Assembly (NCBI GenBank): GCA_045539425.1 | Contig: JAZQFH010000038.1 | Coordinates: forward strand, 1-64,000 | Source: RUG14871 sp045539425 | GTDB taxonomy: Bacteria; Bacillota_I; Bacilli_A; Erysipelotrichales; Erysipelotrichaceae | Length of the DNA: 64,000 nucleotides | Reading direction: 5' to 3' | Shown here: one piece after another, positions 60,241 through 64,000 of the stretch | How positions within the stretch are numbered: the first letter of the stretch is position 1 | Layout: each line of letters begins with the position of its first letter | Position numbers and translations under genes: made by a program | Notes under the pieces: model-generated | Seen by the model: only the letters and a program-made list of their open reading frames with translations | What the model was told of the DNA's origin: nothing | The model's database searches: none

Positions 60241-60246
60241 TTCTGT

Positions 60247-61269
60247 TTACACGACCTGTTTGAATTCTTCACTCAGCTTATGATAGGCATCGATCACAGA
60301 ATCGCACCATGCGTCAAACTCCGGATCCTCCACCTGTTTTTCCGGGTGGGCTTTCATGTATTCCATATACAGCCGGTACCCTTCCTTAATGGAGATCTGG
60401 CATTTGTAATCGGGGTTCAGTGCTTTGAGCTTGGCGGTATTGTAGATGCATGAGAAATGCTTGTCCCCGTGAATCGTCTCACGCCAGTAATACTTTGTGC
60501 TTGCGTCTAAGAGATACGTGCTGATATAGACCGGCTTGTATTCCACGCCCAGCACTTCCGCTAGCGAGGCATACATCATATCCCACGTGACAAACTCCGG
60601 GTTCATGACCTGATAGATTTCTCCGATGGTTGCCGGACTACCAACAAGCGGGGAAATCAGATGGGCAAAGTCCAGCGCATGCGTATTGGTCCAGACGCTC
60701 TGTCCGTCACCGTGCAGAATGACTTCCTTCCCTTTCAACATGCGGCTGATCACGCTCCAGCAGTTTTTCCCTTTGATGGAAAGCGGGATCTTATCCTTGC
60801 TGTACGTCTGGCTCGGGCGGACGATGGTGATCGGGAAGCCGTTTTGGTACTCATCCAGGAAATAATGTTCGCACTCTTCCTTATATCTGCCGTAATGGGA
60901 ATACGGATTGCCGTAAGGAACGCTCTCATCCATATAACAGTTAAGACTGTGATTCTGTACCACGACCGTGGAAATAAAGATGAACTGCGCTGTTTTTCCT
61001 TTGAAGAGGCGGACGCTGCTCTCTGCATCCTCTTTGCGGTAGATGGTGAAATCAATCACGCTGTCAAAATACTTGTCGCTCAGCCACTCCTTCACCTTCT
61101 CCTCTTCACTACGCACATCCGCCAGAAATACCTCTGCACCTTCGTTGTAATCCTCCGGCTTGTTCCTCCGCTGCAGGCAGTACAGTTTCACGTTTTTCTC
61201 CTGCAGTAAGAGGGAAGTCAGAAACGAGGAAATATAGCCGTTGGCTCCGATGATCAAGACATTTTTCAT
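60247..61269 (-). CDS. NAD-dependent epimerase/dehydratase family protein
   Basis: 340 residues from the ATG at 61269, with GGAG nine bases upstream. The cofactor motif is VLIIGANGYISSFL (GxxGxxS variant), FIFISTVVVQ precedes the active site, and HYGRYK is YxxxK. The second half has the extended-SDR sugar-nucleotide fold (GKEVILHGDGQSVWTNTHAL). The substrate is unknown. It diverges from mgtA. Confidence 0.85.
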   Translation of the reverse strand: MKNVLIIGANGYISSFLTSLLLQEKNVKLYCLQRRNKPEDYNEGAEVFLADVRSEEEKVKEWLSDKYFDSVIDFTIYRKEDAESSVRLFKGKTAQFIFISTVVVQNHSLNCYMDESVPYGNPYSHYGRYKEECEHYFLDEYQNGFPITIVRPSQTYSKDKIPLSIKGKNCWSVISRMLKGKEVILHGDGQSVWTNTHALDFAHLISPLVGSPATIGEIYQVMNPEFVTWDMMYASLAEVLGVEYKPVYISTYLLDASTKYYWRETIHGDKHFSCIYNTAKLKALNPDYKCQISIKEGYRLYMEYMKAHPEKQVEDPEFDAWCDSVIDAYHKLSEEFKQVV

Positions 61270-61348
61270 ACATTGAAACTCCATTTTTCTTCTATCCCTA
61301 TTATCCTAAAAAAGTGTCGAAAGATACAGAGAATCGTGCCGATTTTGC

Positions 61349-61378
61349 TTGTTTTTTGTAAAAAAGTGTGTCTATAAT
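61349..61378 (+). promoter_or_regulatory. Candidate promoter of mgtA
   Basis: TATAAT at 61373-61378 with TTGTTT at 61349-61354, 18 bases apart. The start site would be near 61385, giving a leader of about 198 bases. Confidence 0.6.
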
Positions 61379-61402
61379 GGGCCTGAAAAGAGGTGAAGTT
61401 TC

Positions 61403-61486
61403 ATGCAAAGCGATGACAGTAAGCGACACAGGAAAAAGCAGAATATTTCAGTCTTTGATGGGACTTTACCTGTCAGGATCAACTAG
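61403..61486 (+). CDS. 27-residue leader ORF of mgtA
   Basis: MQSDDSKRHRKKQNISVFDG then TLPVRIN and a TAG. AGAGGTGAAG lies just before the ATG, a strong ribosome site. The peptide has a DD pair near its start and a basic cluster. Together with its position before an Mg2+-type P-ATPase gene it recalls the MgtL leader peptide of enterobacteria, though sequence does not match. Hairpins overlap its end and a U-run follows directly after its stop. Confidence 0.55.
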   Translation: MQSDDSKRHRKKQNISVFDGTLPVRIN

Positions 61487-61559
61487 TTTTTTATCATCCA
61501 ACATGTAGAGTGATCAGCGATTGAAAAATCGTGTTTTTTGCTTGTCCGAATTTCGCTGA
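61413..61559 (+). other. mgtA leader with mutually exclusive hairpins
   Basis: Three pairings share bases. TGACAG (61414-61419) and ACAGG (61428-61432) compete for CCTGTCA at 61469-61475. TTGAT/ATCAA (61455-61459 with 61478-61482) is followed by CTAG and six Ts at 61487-61492. CGATT/AATCG (61518-61522 with 61527-61531), followed by a T-run, competes with TCAGCGA/TCGCTGA (61514-61520 with 61553-61559). The arrangement fits an attenuator. No match to the M-box riboswitch is obvious to me. Confidence 0.5.
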
Positions 61560-61582
61560 AACAACGAAAGGAGATTCAACCA

Positions 61583-64000
61583 ATGGATAAGAAAAAGACC
61601 AAAAAGAAAGTCAACCTGATTGAAGAGAAGCAGAAGCTCGTCGAAGCGAATTTAAGAGTCGGAAGCCTTCTGCCGATCGAAGAACTCTTCCGTAAGTACA
61701 ACACGTCCTTAGCAGGCATCAGCGTTGTCGACATCGATGATCTTGTCGATGAGTACGGAGAAAACCGGATCGATACCGGAAACGAGAATACCATCTACAA
61801 ACAGATTCTGGAAGCGCTGATCAATCCCTTTAATATTGTTCTGATCGTGGTGGCGATCATTACGTTCTTTACGGATATCATCCTTCCTTCCAAAAAGGAT
61901 TACGCTACCTTCATTCTGATTTCCTCCACCATTCTGATCTCTTCCGCCATCTCGCTCTTCCAGTCCATCAAGTCGGACAATGCGGCGAAGAAATTAAGGA
62001 AGATGATCACCAACAAACTCGACGTCTACCGGGATGAGGTTTTACAGCAGGTCGAAGCGGAAAACATCCTGCCGGGAGATATCATCAAATTCTCCAGCGG
62101 GGACATGATTCCTGCCGACGTCCGTTTCTTTGAGACAAAGGACCTCTTCGTCGACCAGGCTGCCCTCACCGGTGAAAGCAATCCCGTGGAGAAATTCACA
62201 TCCTGCAAGGGCATTGAGCCGATCACGGAGATCCCGAATGTCGGCTTCATGGGAACCAACATCGTTTCCGGCAGCGCCAAGGCAGTGGTCTTAAGCATCG
62301 GAAATGAGACTTACTTCGGAAACATGGCGAAATCCCTTTCCGCCATCAATGAGAAAAACAGTTTTGAAAAGGGCATCGATGACATCTCTTCCCTTCTCAT
62401 CCGCTTCATTCTCATCATGTTGCCGATCATTTTAGCCATTAACCTCTTTACCGGCAAAGGTACATGGGAATCCATCATCTTCGCCATCACCATTGCCGTC
62501 GGTATCACACCGGAGATGCTGCCGGTCATCATGACGACAACCATGGCTGCCGGCGCCATCGAGATGAGTAAGAAAAAGACCATCGTCAAAAAGATGAGCG
62601 CCATCCAGACCTTCGGCCAGATGGATATCCTCTGCACGGACAAAACCGGAACGCTGACGGAAGATGAGATCATCTTAGAGCGCTATATGGACGTCACGGG
62701 CAAGGAAGACACCCGTGTCTTACGCCATGCCTTTCTCAACAGCTACTATCAGACAGGACTTAAAAACCTGATTGACATCGCCATCATCAACCGGGCGGAA
62801 AAGGAGCGCATGGGGGTCTTAAAAGAAAAGTACATCCGCGAGGATGAGATCCCGTTTGACTTCTCCCGCCGGAGAATGAGCGTTGTTTTAAAGGATGATA
62901 ACGGCAAGCGCCAGCTGATCACCAAAGGTGCGGTGGATGAGATGCTCGCCATCTGCTCCTACATCGAAAAAGACGGACAGGTCCTGGAGATGAATGATGA
63001 GCGGCGTAAGGAAGCCTATGAAGTCTACGAGAAATACAACAAAGAAGGCCTCCGTATCCTCTCCGTTGCCCAGAAAAACAACGTAAGAGAAGCCGGTGCC
63101 TTCAATGTCGGCGATGAGAGTGACATGGTCCTATTGGGCTTCATCGGATTCCTCGACCCGCCGAAGGAAAGTGCCGCCCAGGCAATTGTTGCCCTTAAGA
63201 AACACGGCATTGACACGGTGGTCTTGACCGGTGACTCGGAAGGTGTGGCACTGCACGTCTGTGAGAAAGTCGGTATCATGGTCAACAACTACCTCAGCGG
63301 CAAGGACGTCGAAGGAATGAAGGATGCCGAACTGAAAGAGCGCATCCTCGATACGCACCTCTACGCCAAGCTTTCCCCATTACAGAAGCAGCGTATCGTC
63401 CGCCTCTATCAGGAGATGGGCAAGACGGTCGGCTATATGGGTGACGGTATCAACGACTCCCCGGCCCTAAAGCAGGCAGACGTTTCCATCTCGGTCGATA
63501 CGGCTGTTGACATTGCGAAAGAAACCGCCGACATCATCCTTCTGGAAAAGGATCTGAACGTACTGGAGCAGGGTGTCATCAACGGCAGAAAGACCTTCAC
63601 CAACGTTCTCAAATACATCAATATGGCTACCAGCGGTAACTTCGGTAACATCATCTCAGTCATCATTGCGAGCCTCTTCCTGCCTTTCCTTCCGCTGAAG
63701 CCGATCCATATTCTGATTCAGAATATCCTGAACGACCTGGCTCAGACGGGTATGCCGTTTGACAATGTGGATGAGGACTTCATTCAGAAACCGAAAGCCT
63801 GGAACACCAAGGGCATCCGCCGTTTCATGGTGATCTTCGGACTCTTCTCCACGATTCTGGATATCTGCTGCTTCTTCATACTCTGGCACTTCATGGGCTT
63901 TAATACGATGGAGAAAGCCACGTATTTCCAGACCGGCTGGTTTGCCTTCGGTATTATTTCGCAGACGATGATCATTCACATGATCCGCACGAACAAGACA
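61583..64000 (+). CDS. mgtA: MgtA-type magnesium-transporting P-type ATPase (cut by window end)
   Basis: 806 residues visible, still open at the window end. AAAGGAG precedes the ATG. The P-type motifs are in place: DQAALTGES, the membrane motif VGITPEMLPVI, DILCTDKTGTLTEDE, and MGDGINDSPAL. The PEMLP loop and the length of the N-terminal domain fit the P3B magnesium group (MgtA/MgtB). It imports Mg2+. The leader upstream suggests transcription attenuation. Confidence 0.93.
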   Translation, partial: MDKKKTKKKVNLIEEKQKLVEANLRVGSLLPIEELFRKYNTSLAGISVVDIDDLVDEYGENRIDTGNENTIYKQILEALINPFNIVLIVVAIITFFTDIILPSKKDYATFILISSTILISSAISLFQSIKSDNAAKKLRKMITNKLDVYRDEVLQQVEAENILPGDIIKFSSGDMIPADVRFFETKDLFVDQAALTGESNPVEKFTSCKGIEPITEIPNVGFMGTNIVSGSAKAVVLSIGNETYFGNMAKSLSAINEKNSFEKGIDDISSLLIRFILIMLPIILAINLFTGKGTWESIIFAITIAVGITPEMLPVIMTTTMAAGAIEMSKKKTIVKKMSAIQTFGQMDILCTDKTGTLTEDEIILERYMDVTGKEDTRVLRHAFLNSYYQTGLKNLIDIAIINRAEKERMGVLKEKYIREDEIPFDFSRRRMSVVLKDDNGKRQLITKGAVDEMLAICSYIEKDGQVLEMNDERRKEAYEVYEKYNKEGLRILSVAQKNNVREAGAFNVGDESDMVLLGFIGFLDPPKESAAQAIVALKKHGIDTVVLTGDSEGVALHVCEKVGIMVNNYLSGKDVEGMKDAELKERILDTHLYAKLSPLQKQRIVRLYQEMGKTVGYMGDGINDSPALKQADVSISVDTAVDIAKETADIILLEKDLNVLEQGVINGRKTFTNVLKYINMATSGNFGNIISVIIASLFLPFLPLKPIHILIQNILNDLAQTGMPFDNVDEDFIQKPKAWNTKGIRRFMVIFGLFSTILDICCFFILWHFMGFNTMEKATYFQTGWFAFGIISQTMIIHMIRTNKT

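Noticed and set aside
57514..61269. RiPP or thiazole/oxazole cluster around the SagB-type gene
   Set aside because: No cyclodehydratase, YcaO, precursor peptide or exporter gene is present.
61379..61582. M-box magnesium riboswitch before mgtA
   Set aside because: I could not find the conserved M-box core in the leader by eye. A covariance search would settle this.
1..64000. CRISPR array, prophage, insertion sequence or integrative element
   Set aside because: No spaced direct repeats, transposase, integrase or phage structural genes were seen, and base and codon use look even apart from the AT-richer toxin-antitoxin region.

Overview
The window looks like chromosome from a fermentative, carbohydrate-scavenging Bacillota (Firmicutes) of a gut or oral habitat, most like Erysipelotrichia. 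This placement is inferred from gene style: cellobiose-family PTS transporters with LicR-type PRD activators, an arginine deiminase operon, a CIRCE-controlled hsp20, a Pot/N-carbamoylputrescine cluster, dense same-strand operons with ATGA overlaps, and no respiratory genes. There is no rRNA, CRISPR array, phage or insertion sequence. One tRNA gene (Arg, anticodon ACG) is present. Most genes lie on the minus strand. The first gene (XRE regulator) and the last gene (mgtA) are cut by the window ends.

Layout. 1-5.2 kb: a truncated XRE regulator, then a minus-strand unit of an uncharacterised 608-residue protein, a zinc-ribbon protein, a cytosolic GH53 galactanase and malQ. 5.4-6.3 kb: a DUF349 protein. 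6.4-19.3 kb: two paralogous modules, each with a cytosolic sulfatase, a cellobiose-family EIIC, an EIIB and a small membrane protein; the second also has an EIIA and a PRD activator. An OPA-type transporter and a GH1 phospho-beta-glycosidase lie between them. 19.4-25.3 kb: an M50-like membrane protease, a MOFRL glycerate kinase, a nucleoside phosphorylase, a UPF0303 protein, CIRCE-hsp20, pyroglutamyl peptidase and a LURP-one protein. 25.4-31.2 kb: aguB and potDCBA with a PuuR-like regulator. 31.4-32.9 kb: a B3/B4 protein and a Phd/ParE-type toxin-antitoxin pair with a long palindromic operator. 33-37.6 kb: a NAD salvage operon (MBL hydrolase, HAD hydrolase, pncA, pncB, nadE, nadD). 38.4-44 kb: a chitobiose-like locus (GH1, ChbG-family deacetylase, EIIC, PRD activator). 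44.1-51.2 kb: a MATE-ATPase fusion, argS with tRNA-Arg, then divergent arcA-argF/arcB-arcC. 51.2-54.1 kb: csoR and a CopA carrying a C-terminal CopZ-like domain. 54.1-61.3 kb: an SDR, an unusual adenosine-deaminase-like protein behind a metallophosphoesterase, a SagB-type nitroreductase, a TetR regulator and an epimerase. 61.4-64 kb: mgtA behind a leader that carries a small ORF and mutually exclusive hairpins.

How it works together. Sugars enter as 6-phosphates through three PTS permeases and are split in the cytosol by GH1 enzymes; sulfate or acetyl groups are probably removed inside the cell by the signal-less sulfatases and the ChbG-type deacetylase. Only one EIIA is present in the window, so the three permeases must share it or use others elsewhere. 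Arginine is handled for protein synthesis (tRNA-Arg, argS) and for ATP (arcABC), and polyamines are imported and possibly made through N-carbamoylputrescine. The most interesting items are the mgtA leader, the duplicated sulfatase-PTS modules, the deaminase-SLOG-like protein, and the MATE-ATPase and CopA-CopZ fusions.
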